From NCBI GenBank assembly GCA_036267155.1, contig DATAWP010000038.1:54395-118394 (forward strand): DNA of 64,000 bases. The letters run 5' to 3'. Under the pieces are notes generated by a model. It searched no databases. It was given only the letters and a program-made list of their open reading frames with translations, and was not told where the DNA came from. The DNA comes from PALSA-1353 sp036267155 (GTDB lineage Bacteria > Planctomycetota > Phycisphaerae > Tepidisphaerales > Tepidisphaeraceae). A program made the position numbers and the translations under genes. Below, piece by piece: positions 1 through 8,831 of this stretch. Every line of letters begins with the position of its first letter. Position 1 is the stretch's first letter.

Positions 1-732
1 GCCGTAAAGAAATACTTTGCCGGGAGCTTCGCGCGCCAATCCCGCGGCCGTGGGGTCTTCTTCATTCAGCACCGCGAAATCGACGGGTTGCTGAAAGCGG
101 ATAATGTTGCGCTTGGCATCCAGATATGCTTCCAGCGACCCGTGCCATTTTAGATGGTCCTGCGAAATCATCGTCACAACGGCGACGTGCGGCGACCAGC
201 GCGTTTCGCTTAGATGATGGAGCATGTAACTGGATAATTCCAGCACGACCAGGTCGGACGCGCCGATTTGCTCCAGGTCCGCCAGAAGCGATTTGCCGAT
301 GTTTCCGCCGATCCAGGTTTTGATCGTCGTCGCGAGCATTTTGCCGAGCATGGCGGTGGTGGTGGATTTTCCCTTGGTTCCGGTGACGCCGATGATCTCG
401 GCGGGGCAGCGTTCGATGAAAAGGCGGATTTCCGTGGTAACGGGCTTGCCGGCCGCGCGCGCGGCGTGAATGTACGGATTGCTCGGCGGAATCGCCGGCG
501 ACGCAACGACGATGTCGGCCGACGTGAAATCGTCCTGACGGTGTTCTCCGATGCGGAAATCGAGGGGCAGACCTTCCAGTTGGCGCAGGGAATCGGCCAA
601 TTTTTCCGGCGGATCGGAATCGGTAACCAGAACTTTCGCGCCTTGTGCGCAGAGCCAGCGCGTGACGGCGATTCCACCGCCGAAGCGGCCGAGGCCGGCA
701 ACCGTCACTCGTTTTCCCGCCAGAGATTCCAT
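1..732 (-). CDS. murD: UDP-N-acetylmuramoylalanine--D-glutamate ligase, partial (runs off left edge)
   Basis: MurD adds D-glutamate to UDP-MurNAc-L-Ala in cytoplasmic peptidoglycan synthesis. Translating the minus strand from the ATG at 732 gives an open frame to the window edge (about 244 residues of a protein usually near 450). It starts MESLAGKRVTVAGLGRFGGG, the N-terminal Rossmann-like domain, and then has the Mur ligase ATP loop GVTGTKGKSTTTAMLGKM near residues 115-132 and the SQDHLKWHGS segment of the central domain. The C-terminal domain lies outside the window. It is the last visible gene of a minus-strand run with pyrF and the Clp-N gene upstream; the 33-bp gap to pyrF holds a palindrome. 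Confidence 0.9.
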   Translation of the reverse strand, partial: MESLAGKRVTVAGLGRFGGGIAVTRWLCAQGAKVLVTDSDPPEKLADSLRQLEGLPLDFRIGEHRQDDFTSADIVVASPAIPPSNPYIHAARAAGKPVTTEIRLFIERCPAEIIGVTGTKGKSTTTAMLGKMLATTIKTWIGGNIGKSLLADLEQIGASDLVVLELSSYMLHHLSETRWSPHVAVVTMISQDHLKWHGSLEAYLDAKRNIIRFQQPVDFAVLNEEDPTAAGLAREAPGKVFLYG

Positions 733-741
733 GCGATTCGG

Positions 742-768
742 TAGCCCCGGAAGTACTTCCGAGGCTTA
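742..768. repeat. intergenic palindrome, TAGCC...GGCTTA type
   Basis: An inverted repeat with the stem CCGGAAGT/ACTTCCG and outer TAGCC/GGCTTA arms lies between murD and pyrF. It belongs to a family of about ten palindromes in this window that share the outer GGCTAA-like boundary but have different stems. The stop codon of pyrF (766-768) lies inside it. Confidence 0.6.
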
Positions 769-1707
769 GACGCTCCCCACAACCTGGGCAATATCTCGCT
801 TCATATCCACAACCGCCGCCTCGAGGCATTTTTCCCAGGAGTTGCCGAATTGCGATGAGTATTTCGGTTCCTTATGCGCATAGAGAATGCTTCGACTCGC
901 GGAGACGATGGCGCCTCGGCCATTGATGAACGCGGCTCGCGTCATGTCGCCCGTGGCGCCTTGGGCGCCGTAGCCGGGGATCAGAAAAATGGATTTTGGC
1001 AGCAAGCGGCGCAGGGACATTATCGTGTGGGGTTGGGTGGCGCCGACGACGGCGCCGAGGCTGCTCCAGCCGCGCGTGCCGATCAAAGCGGAATCCGCCG
1101 CGAGGGCGCTCAATTTTCCCGCCAACATTTCCGACCACGTCTGGCCGGTTGCCAGCGGTGCATCCTGCAGTTCTGCGGAGCCGGGATTGCTGGTTCGCAC
1201 CAGGACGAACAGCCCGCGCGAAAACTCCCTGGCCGTCTTGATGAACGGCTCAAGCGTATCCAATCCCAGCATCGGATTGACCGTAATCGCATCGGGCGTG
1301 GCGATCTCGTCGGCGCTGCCGCCGGTTTGCTCCGCCAAATGTCCGGCGGCGTACGCGGAAGCCGTCGAGCCGATGTCGCCGCGTTTCACGTCGCCGATGA
1401 CGAGCAGCCCCAGATCCTTGGCCTCCTGGATCAGGCTGTAATAGGCTTCAACGCCTTCCCAAAGATATTTTTCGAAATAAGCGGATTGGAATTTCACGAT
1501 CGGCACGTGCGGAGCAACGATCTTGAGCACGCGGGTCGTGAAATCGAAGATGGCGTCGATGGCCGTCTCCGGTCCGTCGTCGCGAGACTGAAATTTTTCG
1601 CGGATGGAATGAGGCAGGGATTCGACGATCGGATCAATCCCCACGCAAATTGGCGCGCGGGTGCGGTCGATCGCGTCGAGCAGGCGGTCGCAGAACAACT
1701 CTGACAT
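766..1707 (-). CDS. pyrF: Orotidine 5'-phosphate decarboxylase, type 2
   Basis: It decarboxylates OMP to UMP, the last step of de novo pyrimidine synthesis, in the cytoplasm. The protein opens MSELFCDRLLDAIDRTRAPI and carries ICVGIDPI near residue 19 and the catalytic D-x-K-R-G-D-I motif (DVKRGDIGSTASAYA) near residue 105. Its length of 313 residues suits the longer type 2 subfamily. I chose the ATG at 1707; an in-frame start at 1743 would overlap the upstream Clp-N gene and add an unconserved leader. It lies 16 bp downstream of that gene and is probably co-transcribed with it. Confidence 0.92.
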   Translation of the reverse strand: MSELFCDRLLDAIDRTRAPICVGIDPIVESLPHSIREKFQSRDDGPETAIDAIFDFTTRVLKIVAPHVPIVKFQSAYFEKYLWEGVEAYYSLIQEAKDLGLLVIGDVKRGDIGSTASAYAAGHLAEQTGGSADEIATPDAITVNPMLGLDTLEPFIKTAREFSRGLFVLVRTSNPGSAELQDAPLATGQTWSEMLAGKLSALAADSALIGTRGWSSLGAVVGATQPHTIMSLRRLLPKSIFLIPGYGAQGATGDMTRAAFINGRGAIVSASRSILYAHKEPKYSSQFGNSWEKCLEAAVVDMKRDIAQVVGSV

Positions 1708-1723
1708 AGAATGATTTCCGCTG

Positions 1724-2170
1724 TTACGCTTCGCCGGCGTCATTGCCGCGGGTGAGCAGGCCGCTCAACTCTTCCAGGTCTGCGCCGCTGTCGGAGAGAA
1801 TTTGGCGGACGGCGGATTCGCCGTCGTCCAGGAGCGCCAGCAGCATGAATCGGGTGGAGGCGCTGGATTGCCCCGCCGCCTGGGCCAGGGAAACCGCCGT
1901 ACTTAGCGCCCGCTGCGCCTTGGGCGACAGCGGAAGCCGGCCCGTGACCAGCGGCTGCTCCGTTTCCTTCGGCAGCGCCCGTGTCAGCTTCGGCAACAAC
2001 TGGTCGATGTTCGTTTCCGCCTGAAGCGCCCGATACGCGTCGCCCGATTTGCCCGCCAGAATGCCCAGGAGCACGTGCTCGGTTCCGACGAATTCCTGGC
2101 CAAGCTGCCGCGCCCGCTCATCGGCGTGCAGAAGAGCGGCAGAAAGAGTTTCGGTGAATCCCAATCGCAT
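1724..2170 (-). CDS. Clp N-terminal repeat domain protein
   Basis: A stand-alone Clp N domain of 148 residues, the substrate or adaptor-binding module found at the start of ClpA and ClpC. The start MRLGFTETLSAALLHADERA and the segment GTEHVLLGILAGKSGDAYRA are typical of the first repeat; LSPKAQRALSTAVSLAQAAG opens the second. No AAA+ ATPase follows, so this is either a ClpS- or ClpC-like adaptor or a stress-linked accessory protein. I chose the ATG at 2170 because the residues encoded upstream come from an intergenic repeat. The gene is followed closely by pyrF. Confidence 0.8.
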   Translation of the reverse strand: MRLGFTETLSAALLHADERARQLGQEFVGTEHVLLGILAGKSGDAYRALQAETNIDQLLPKLTRALPKETEQPLVTGRLPLSPKAQRALSTAVSLAQAAGQSSASTRFMLLALLDDGESAVRQILSDSGADLEELSGLLTRGNDAGEA

Positions 2171-2198
2171 GGTGGGAATGATAGCGAGCGGAGGGAAA

Positions 2199-2230
2199 AT
2201 TCGAAATCTGAAATCCGAAACCCAAAAATC
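2199..2230. repeat. degenerate GAAATCC tandem repeat
   Basis: The plus strand reads as consecutive GAAATCT, GAAATCC and GAAACCC units just upstream of the Clp-N gene. The complementary form, four GGATTTC units, occurs at 57557-57584. Confidence 0.6.
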
Positions 2231-2236
2231 AACTCC

Positions 2237-2269
2237 ATTTAGCCCCCCGTGAATCACGGGGGGCTAAAT
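2237..2269. repeat. perfect palindrome, 16-bp arms
   Basis: ATTTAGCCCCCCGTGA and its exact reverse complement are separated by one base. This is the cleanest member of the TTTAGCC...GGCTAAA palindrome family. It lies between ppk1 and the Clp-N gene, both on the minus strand, and could also work as a transcript end. Confidence 0.8.
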
Positions 2270-2282
2270 GGGGATAGATCCG

Positions 2283-4394
2283 TCACTCGGACTCCAGGTT
2301 TCGGATTTTTCTGGCGCGGTCCATCAACGCGGTCTGCGCCTCGACCGCCGGTTCACCGTCGCTTGGCGTCAGCGGCCGCCACGTCCCCTCCGAACCCAAC
2401 TCCCACGCGTGCAGGCGGGCGGCGCGCATCACGTCCAGAATCTCGCGCAAGCGGTCTCGCAGGGCCGGATCTTCCACCGGCGAGATCGCCTCGACGCGCC
2501 AATCGAGATTGCGATTCATCCAGTCTGCCGACCCGATGAAGAATTCCTCCGCTCCGCCGTTGAGGAAATGATAAATCCGCGAGTGCTCCAGAAACCGCCC
2601 GAGAATGCTGGCGACGCGAATGTTTTGCGACATCCCGGGAACTCCCGGTCGCAGGCAGCAAAACCCGCGAACGAAAAACTCGATCTTTACGCCAGCCTGC
2701 GAGGCGGCATACAGCTCGTCGATGATCTGCAGATCTTGCAGCGCATTCATCTTGGCGGTGATGCGCGCCTCTTTCCCCGCGCGGGCGTGGTCGGCTTCCC
2801 GGCGAATTTTCAGCACGAAACGGTCCCGCATGTTCACGGGGGCCACCAGCAGCTTGCGATAATCACGCTTCAGCGACCGGCCGGTCAGATAATGAAACAG
2901 ATCGATCACGTCATCCGTGATCTGCGGATTGCACGTGAAGAGGCCAAGATCGGTGTAGAGCTGCGCGGTGCGCGAGTTGTAATTGCCCGTTCCGATGTGG
3001 CAGTAGGTCCGCAATCCCTCAGGCTCATCGCGGACAACCATCGCCACCTTGGTATGCGTTTTCAGCCCCAGCAGGCCGTACACCACGTGAACGCCGGCGT
3101 TTTCGAGTGTTTGCGCCAACCTTACATTCCGCTGCTCGTCGAAGCGGGCTTTCAATTCCACCACCACAGCCACCTGCTTGCCCGATTCGGCGGCATGGAT
3201 CAGCGAGAGGACGAACGGCGAATCGGCCGTCGTGCGATAGAGCGTCATCTTGATCGCCAGCACCTTGGGGTCGAGCACGGCGGCGGCGATGAATTTCTCG
3301 ACGGTTTCGGAGAAAGCCTCGTAGGGATGATGCACCAGCAGATCGCCGCCGCGGATGACCTGGAAGAAATCAACGTCTTCGCCGGCAAGCCGCGGCGGGG
3401 TGGTGGGAATCCAGGGCTTGAATTTCAGTTGCGGCAAATCGAGATTGGCCAGGGCGGCCAGGTCCGACATATCCAGCAGGCCGCGCGTGGGATAGATGTC
3501 ACGCCCGTCCGCATCGATGCCGGAGACGACGAATTCGCGCATGGCGGCGGACATGGATTGGGCCAATTCCAGACGCACGGGCCGCGCCAGCCGGCGGGCA
3601 CGCAACTCCTGCTCGACCAGTTGCAGCAGATCGTCGGCGTCCTCGGCATCCATCTCGATATCCGCATTGCGCGTCACGCGAAACGGCTGATGCTCGATCA
3701 CATTCATCCCCGGAAACAGCAGCGACAGATTGCCGCCGATCACCTGTTCCAGCGGGACAAAATGCAGCTTCGTCGTCAGCGGGACCCATCGCGGGAGATT
3801 CTCCGGAACCTTGATTCGCACGAACAGCGTTTCCTTGCTGGTGGGATTCTGCAGAATCACGCCGATGGAGTTGCTCAGGTTGGAGATGAACGGAAAAGGG
3901 TGGGCTGGGTCCACCGCCAGGGGCGTGAGGATCGGAAAGACATTTTTGACGAAGTACAGGTCGGCGGCAGTTCGGTCCAGTGGTTGAAGGGCATCGTAAT
4001 CGCGAATGGACACGCCCTGGGACTCCAGCGCGGGCTTGAGATCGTCCAGCCAGCAGCGCATGTGCTCGTCCAGAACCGGCAGCAGGCGGGCGTGAATGGC
4101 GTCGAGTTGATCAAGCGGCGTCAGGCCGTCGCTGGACGGCTCACTCACCTGGGCAAGCTGCAGCCGTTGCAGCCCACCAACGCGTTTCATGAAAAATTCG
4201 TCCAGATTCGAGGAAAAAATCGCCAGGAACCGCACCCGCTCCAATAGCGGTATCTGCTTATCCTGGGCCAGTTCCAGAACGCGGTGGTTGAAATCGAGCC
4301 AGCTCAATTCGCGATTGAGAAACTTCCCGGCCACCGGAGGCGGAACCTGGACTGCATTTGCTTGAAGGAATCCTTCGGAGGAAGCGCGGTGCAT
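2283..4394 (-). CDS. ppk1: Polyphosphate kinase 1
   Basis: It reversibly polymerises the gamma-phosphate of ATP into polyphosphate. The protein has 703 residues, the usual PPK1 length. The N-terminal domain begins FLNRELSWLDFNHRVLELAQ near residue 25, followed by SSNLDEFFMKRV. The two phospholipase-D-like C-terminal domains hold KTHTKVAMV (His near 447, expected phosphohistidine) and YCHIGTGNYNSRTAQLYTDL (His near 466). The last residues, RKIRNLESE, lie in an intergenic repeat-like stretch, so the original C-terminus may have been replaced. No ppx or phoU is adjacent. Confidence 0.95.
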   Translation of the reverse strand: MHRASSEGFLQANAVQVPPPVAGKFLNRELSWLDFNHRVLELAQDKQIPLLERVRFLAIFSSNLDEFFMKRVGGLQRLQLAQVSEPSSDGLTPLDQLDAIHARLLPVLDEHMRCWLDDLKPALESQGVSIRDYDALQPLDRTAADLYFVKNVFPILTPLAVDPAHPFPFISNLSNSIGVILQNPTSKETLFVRIKVPENLPRWVPLTTKLHFVPLEQVIGGNLSLLFPGMNVIEHQPFRVTRNADIEMDAEDADDLLQLVEQELRARRLARPVRLELAQSMSAAMREFVVSGIDADGRDIYPTRGLLDMSDLAALANLDLPQLKFKPWIPTTPPRLAGEDVDFFQVIRGGDLLVHHPYEAFSETVEKFIAAAVLDPKVLAIKMTLYRTTADSPFVLSLIHAAESGKQVAVVVELKARFDEQRNVRLAQTLENAGVHVVYGLLGLKTHTKVAMVVRDEPEGLRTYCHIGTGNYNSRTAQLYTDLGLFTCNPQITDDVIDLFHYLTGRSLKRDYRKLLVAPVNMRDRFVLKIRREADHARAGKEARITAKMNALQDLQIIDELYAASQAGVKIEFFVRGFCCLRPGVPGMSQNIRVASILGRFLEHSRIYHFLNGGAEEFFIGSADWMNRNLDWRVEAISPVEDPALRDRLREILDVMRAARLHAWELGSEGTWRPLTPSDGEPAVEAQTALMDRARKIRNLESE

Positions 4395-4538
4395 GAATAG
4401 AGTATCCCAAAGCTGCGATCGGGGGGAAAGATACTTGGTGAAACCTTAACCGGTGGAGGCGCATGAATGAAACGAGTCCCCCGAGCCGCCCTGGAGACGG
4501 TTGATGCGAACTGGACCGATAAATGGGCTCGCAGCCGC

Positions 4539-4613
4539 CTACCGCTTGCGGCGGTCGCGACGAGCTTTTCGTTTTTTACTGCCGATTTTTCGTCGGCGCC
4601 GTGGCTTAGCCAT
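4539..4613 (-). CDS. 24-residue highly basic peptide (ribosome-associated type?)
   Basis: The minus strand has an ideal Shine-Dalgarno sequence (AAAGGAGT) eight bases before an ATG at 4613. The frame reads MAKPRRRRKIGSKKRKARRD followed by RRKR and a TAG stop. Sixteen of 24 residues are Arg or Lys. Such peptides are usually small ribosomal components (bTHX, bL37 or the COX24/AURKAIP1-like group), but I cannot assign it to one of them. It stands alone in the 348-bp gap between ppk1 and the HPF-like gene, with nothing else convincing in that gap. The strong ribosome-binding site and the composition are the support. Confidence 0.65.
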   Translation of the reverse strand: MAKPRRRRKIGSKKRKARRDRRKR

Positions 4614-4742
4614 GTGTATACTCCTTTCAGTGGCTGGGGAGCTAAACTATCGTGCAGGCGGTGCCGCGTCCAGTTCGGCACGCCTATTGCTCATCCATGA
4701 GGCGAGCGTGAAACCACTGCGTTTTTTTAGCGAGGTTGCACA

Positions 4743-5033
4743 ATGCTTAAGCTCGATGCCGGAAACGTGCTTCTCAAACCATCACATCGTCGCCAGTTGA
4801 TGTCACGGCTCAAACGGGCCGCCCGACTTGGCCAGAGAATGGGAAACCTGGTGATTTCCATCAGTTTGCACCGCATCGGCCGTCTGGTCGAAGTGCGGGC
4901 CGACGTGGCCGACAGCACCGGCACGGTTGCTTTCCGTTCCCGTCAGCACGATTGGAAGGATGCCGCCAGGGAACTGGTCCGGATGGTCACCACCCATCTG
5001 CACGATCGAAATATTCATCATTTGACGGCTTAA
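4743..5033 (+). CDS. Small protein resembling HPF/RaiA ribosome-associated factors
   Basis: A 96-residue protein with alternating strands and a C-terminal helix: VISISLHRIGRLVEVRADVA, then TGTVAFRSRQHDWKDAAREL and a final helix ending in HLHDRNIHHL. This alternation, the basic surface and the length recall the ribosome hibernation (HPF/RaiA) fold, but the classical N-terminal motif is absent, so this is a fold-level guess. A GAGGTT sequence lies just upstream of the ATG. It is divergent from the small basic peptide gene, which may also be ribosomal. Confidence 0.5.
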   Translation: MLKLDAGNVLLKPSHRRQLMSRLKRAARLGQRMGNLVISISLHRIGRLVEVRADVADSTGTVAFRSRQHDWKDAARELVRMVTTHLHDRNIHHLTA

Positions 5034-5094
5034 TCCCAGTTGTACGAGGGCCGGGCGTCGATATTATCCGGGGCGGCGGCTGCTGTCGCCGTTA

Positions 5095-6633
5095 ATGACC
5101 CCGCATACGACTCGCCGCCAACTCGTTGTTCTCGGATTGGTCCTTGCCGTCGGCGCCTTTGTTCGCTTTTACCACATCAGCGCTTCCAGCCTCTGGCTGG
5201 ACGAAATCTGGTCCATCGAAATGGCCCGCGGGCAGGGGTCACTGCATGATTTGCTGCCCGATGGGATCATTCACACGGATCAACCCGACCTGACCGGCCT
5301 GGCCAACGCGGCTCCGTGGTGGAAGATCTGGTCGCATCTCCAACGGGTCATCCACCCGCCGTTGTATTTCGTGGTGATGCGGTGGTGGATGGATTTCTTC
5401 GGCAACTCCTCCGCTGCAATCCGCAGCCTTTCGACCGTCGCATCCCTTCTGGCGATCATCGTCTTTTTCGACGTCTGCCGGCTTCTGCACGGCACGCGCA
5501 TCGCCCTGATCGCCGCGGCGATAATGACCCTGGCGATTGGGCAGATCAACATCGCCCAGGAGGCTCGCAGCTATCCGCAGTTGATCCTACTGGGCCTGTG
5601 CTGCTGCGACGCGCTGGTGCGAATACAACTGTTCGGCGCAAATTCCCGTCGGCTCGCCGCGCTGGCGATTTCGCTCGTCGCCTTCATGCTGACGCATTAT
5701 TTCGCCGCCGGTCCCGTGGCCGTGCTGGGGTTGTATGCGCTGATCCGTCTGCGCGGGCGAAACAGAACCCGCGCGATCGCCGCCTTCGCCGCCGCCGGTC
5801 TTATCACTGCGGTCCTCTGGGGCTGGCAATTCCAGGATCAGATGCGAACTTTTCCGAGTTTCAGACCTGATTTTCTGCAGGAGGATATGCCTGGCCACAT
5901 CGTCCACACCTTTGCCCGCGCAATCAGGCTCCCGATGCAATATTTGGGCGGCAAACGGTTCGGCGAGAAAACCCATCTTCCGCTCAACATCGCCGTTGTG
6001 CTGATTCTGATCTATTCCGTAGCTCGCCTGCGATCCAAGCCGGAACTGCTGCTGTGGATCCTTTGGCTGGTCGGCACCGCCGGATGGATTACCGCGATGG
6101 ATTTGGCTCACGATTCGAGAATCCTGGAATATCTTCACTACACGATCCTGGCCAGCCCCGGCGTTTACGCGCTGATTGCCACAATTGACTGGCCGAAGCT
6201 CGGGCGCTTCCGCAGCGCGTTGCCTTTGGGAGCCATCGCGGCACTGGCGGTCCTGGTTGCCTTGCAATTGCGAAATGGGGTCCGGGCCAATATGGATTTT
6301 CGAGCGCTCAGCCACTATGTCGATTCCCACACGACGCCGCACGAGTTGCTGGTCTACTACCACCCCGGTGAATTCACGTCCCCCGGCGCCTGGTACATGT
6401 GCTACAAATATTACTCCCCGCATTCGCATCATCCATGGATGACCCTGCACGCTGCGGCCGACGCCGACGTTCTAGCGCAACTCGGCCCGCGACAATCGCT
6501 CATGCTCATCAGTGCCGATACCCAACTCGAGGGGTCGGCGATCCTTCCGGACTGGCGGACAGAACAATGTTTCTCCAACAGCGCCGGCAGGGCGTGTCAG
6601 ATGGCACGCTTGGCGCCCACGCCTGTCCACTGA
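5095..6633 (+). CDS. Membrane glycosyltransferase, GT39/ArnT-like (copy 1)
   Basis: A 512-residue integral membrane protein with about ten hydrophobic segments. The N-terminus has the GT-C fold signature: a first membrane helix, then FYHISASSLWLDEIWSIEMA near residue 30, where the acidic DE pair in the first periplasmic loop binds the polyprenyl-phosphate sugar donor or metal. HPPLYFVVMRWWMDFFGNSS and a QEARSY motif follow. Family members move sugars from lipid-linked donors to lipids or proteins at the outer face of the membrane. The acceptor is unknown. The next gene is a full-length paralogue of the same length, so this is a tandem duplication. Confidence 0.75.
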   Translation: MTPHTTRRQLVVLGLVLAVGAFVRFYHISASSLWLDEIWSIEMARGQGSLHDLLPDGIIHTDQPDLTGLANAAPWWKIWSHLQRVIHPPLYFVVMRWWMDFFGNSSAAIRSLSTVASLLAIIVFFDVCRLLHGTRIALIAAAIMTLAIGQINIAQEARSYPQLILLGLCCCDALVRIQLFGANSRRLAALAISLVAFMLTHYFAAGPVAVLGLYALIRLRGRNRTRAIAAFAAAGLITAVLWGWQFQDQMRTFPSFRPDFLQEDMPGHIVHTFARAIRLPMQYLGGKRFGEKTHLPLNIAVVLILIYSVARLRSKPELLLWILWLVGTAGWITAMDLAHDSRILEYLHYTILASPGVYALIATIDWPKLGRFRSALPLGAIAALAVLVALQLRNGVRANMDFRALSHYVDSHTTPHELLVYYHPGEFTSPGAWYMCYKYYSPHSHHPWMTLHAAADADVLAQLGPRQSLMLISADTQLEGSAILPDWRTEQCFSNSAGRACQMARLAPTPVH

Positions 6634-6666
6634 TCGCCGGCATCTGTATGATTCTCTCGGGCGCCG

Positions 6667-8205
6667 ATGCCCGCAGACATGCCCCGCCGATATCTGATTC
6701 TTCTCGCCGTCGTTTTTCTTATCGCCGCGTTTTTTCGCCTCGCGCGGATCGCACAACCCAGCCTCTGGATGGACGAAATCTGGTCCATCGAAATGGCAAT
6801 GGGCCACGGTTCGCTGCACGACCACCTGCCGACGAACACGATCCAATACGATCAAACCGAACTGACGGACCTGCACGCGGCAACACCGTGGTGGAACATC
6901 TGCACGCATCTCGGCGGCGTCACTCATCCGCCGCTGTACTTCATCGTGCTGAGAGGGTGGATGGATTTGTTCGGAACCGGCGCCATCGCCGTCCGATCCC
7001 TTTCGGTCATCTTTTCGCTGGCAGCCCTCCTCGTCCTTTTCGATCTCTGCCGGTTTCTCCATGGGCCGAAGATCGCCCTGTTCGCGGCGGCGATTTTCGC
7101 GCTGGCGGCCGGGCAACTCGATTTCGCGCAGGAAGCCCGAAGCTATCCGATGCTGATCTTTTTCGGATTGTGCTGCGCCGATCTGGTCGTCCGCGCGGAA
7201 TTTTTCGGCGGCAGCCCTGGGCGTTTGATCGCCCTGACGATTCTCCTCACGGCCATGGCGCTGACGCATTACCTCTGCGCCGGAGCATTGCTTGCATTGG
7301 GGGCGTATGCGGCCATCCGTCTGCGCGGACACACGCGCCGCAACGTCGCCGGCGCTTTTGCCGCCGCCGCGGTTCTTTCCCTGGCGGTTTGGATTCCGCT
7401 GTTTATCACGCAAAAGCACACGCTTCCGTCGCTCGCCCCGACTTTTCTTCGTGAAGCGCACGCCGACGAACACTTCAAGCTGACGCTCTATCGCATCATC
7501 GGCCTGCCCACGGAATTCCTGCTCGGCGAGTCCCGCGGCGAGGCGCTGGCAAGCGGCCTGGTTCTGACCATTTTCCTGTTCACGATCGTCTTGCCAGTTA
7601 TTCGTCTATTTCGCCGGTACGATCTGCTGCTGTGGGTCCTGTGGATTTTCGGAACCATCGGCTTCGTCGCCGTGATGGATTTGGCCCGCCAAACCACCCT
7701 GGTGGGATATCCGCGCTACACCATCCTGGCCAGCCCAGCGATATACGTCATCATCGCCGCGTTCGATTGGCCGCGGCGGAATTTCGTGCGCGACGCTCTG
7801 GCGATCTCGTGCATCGCCCTGCTGGCGATCGTCGCAATTCAACGATGCATCGACGGCGTGCCGGCGAAGGAAGATTGGCGAAAATTGGCCGACGATCTGA
7901 ACTCGTCGGCCGCGCCGGATGACCTGCTGGTCTTCTACAACGCCGATCCGTGGGTCTCTTCCGGCACGTGGTATATGGGATTCAAATATTACGACCCGCA
8001 ATCACAGCGTCCGTGGCTGATCCTCAATCGCCCGGCCGACGCGACCCTGCTCCGCCAAATTCGATCCCGCCCGTGCCTCTGGATGGTCGGCCTATACCCC
8101 GAAATCGACGGCCCCCGATTATTGCCAGGTTGGCGACCAGAATTGGTAATGGACACGACGGCCGGCCGCATCTGCCGGATGATTCCGGCGAATGATCCAC
8201 AATGA
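6667..8205 (+). CDS. Membrane glycosyltransferase, GT39/ArnT-like (copy 2)
   Basis: A paralogue of the preceding gene, again 512 residues. It keeps the same landmarks in the same order: ARIAQPSLWMDEIWSIEMAM, HPPLYFIVLRGWMDLFG, QEARSYPMLIFFGLCCADLV and a C-terminal DDLLVFYNADPW that aligns with HELLVYYHPGEF in copy 1. The spacing is 33 bp, so both copies are probably on one transcript. Two starts are possible, ATG 6667 or ATG 6679; I report the first. Divergence is highest in the loops between membrane helices, as expected if the copies use different acceptors. Confidence 0.75.
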   Translation: MPADMPRRYLILLAVVFLIAAFFRLARIAQPSLWMDEIWSIEMAMGHGSLHDHLPTNTIQYDQTELTDLHAATPWWNICTHLGGVTHPPLYFIVLRGWMDLFGTGAIAVRSLSVIFSLAALLVLFDLCRFLHGPKIALFAAAIFALAAGQLDFAQEARSYPMLIFFGLCCADLVVRAEFFGGSPGRLIALTILLTAMALTHYLCAGALLALGAYAAIRLRGHTRRNVAGAFAAAAVLSLAVWIPLFITQKHTLPSLAPTFLREAHADEHFKLTLYRIIGLPTEFLLGESRGEALASGLVLTIFLFTIVLPVIRLFRRYDLLLWVLWIFGTIGFVAVMDLARQTTLVGYPRYTILASPAIYVIIAAFDWPRRNFVRDALAISCIALLAIVAIQRCIDGVPAKEDWRKLADDLNSSAAPDDLLVFYNADPWVSSGTWYMGFKYYDPQSQRPWLILNRPADATLLRQIRSRPCLWMVGLYPEIDGPRLLPGWRPELVMDTTAGRICRMIPANDPQ

Positions 8206-8567
8206 TCGATGGAAGTCCGCCTGACGAGCCGAAAGATCATCGCCGAACGCGGCGGAAAAGGACGCATACAAAAACTGCGATGATGGTGCATTTCTTGGTT
8301 CGCTTGGTGACACCTTCCGCGTTTTTGATAGCGCCAGGGCCGAAGTTGTTACTGTTACGGTTGAAAAATAAAAAGTGCAAGGCCAGGCGGGGACGGTGCG
8401 CGTCAACCGCGACCGATTCACTTTCGCGTCCCTTTTATCGTTCCCTGCCGGATGGTTCCGGCGGATGCATCACCAAGATGACGGAAAGCACGCTTTGGGC
8501 GATGGGAAAACAAGACCCACTATCGTGGGCGTCCAATAATGCACTGTCGGTCAACTCGTGAGCGCGG
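8206..8567. other. gap with no convincing gene
   Basis: About 360 bp between the glycosyltransferase pair and a run of small genes. Open frames exist but none has coding-like composition or a ribosome-binding site. One short frame ending near 8370 reads LGDTFRVFDSARAEVVTVTV before its stop; it has no start codon in context and may be a gene remnant. Confidence 0.4.
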
Positions 8568-8780
8568 ATGGACGATTCGTTCTTTATGAAGAGACCGAAA
8601 ATCGGCACAATTCAGCGAAGAGTTTTAGATCACTTGTCGGGATATGGGGTGGTTAGGATTGCCGACTGTTCGCAGCTTGATTTGCCACGTTCCAGGCAGC
8701 TCCGGAATGCCATTGATGGCCTTCGTTATGCCGGCCACAAAATAGGCAACTCCGGTCCAGGCGAGTGGCGACTTCGGTAA
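8568..8780 (+). CDS. Small winged-helix-like hypothetical protein
   Basis: 70 residues, or 64 if the ATG at 8586 is used (MKRPKIGTIQRRVLDHLSGY). The segment RRVLDHLSGYGVVRIADCSQ followed by PRSRQLRNAIDGLRYAGHKI has the spacing of a winged helix, with a final GEWRL strand. It could be a small DNA-binding protein. It is the first of several short genes with lower GC than the flanking genes, which suggests an acquired segment. I do not recognise a family. Confidence 0.45.
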   Translation: MDDSFFMKRPKIGTIQRRVLDHLSGYGVVRIADCSQLDLPRSRQLRNAIDGLRYAGHKIGNSGPGEWRLR

Positions 8781-8831
8781 AGAGCATTAAACGCTCCCTA
8801 ACCCTCAACGCACCCCGAGGAAGGATGAACC

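Noticed and set aside
2268..4247. A 659-codon plus-strand open frame
   Set aside because: It is antisense to ppk1, which has clear family motifs; the long opposite frame is an effect of high GC.
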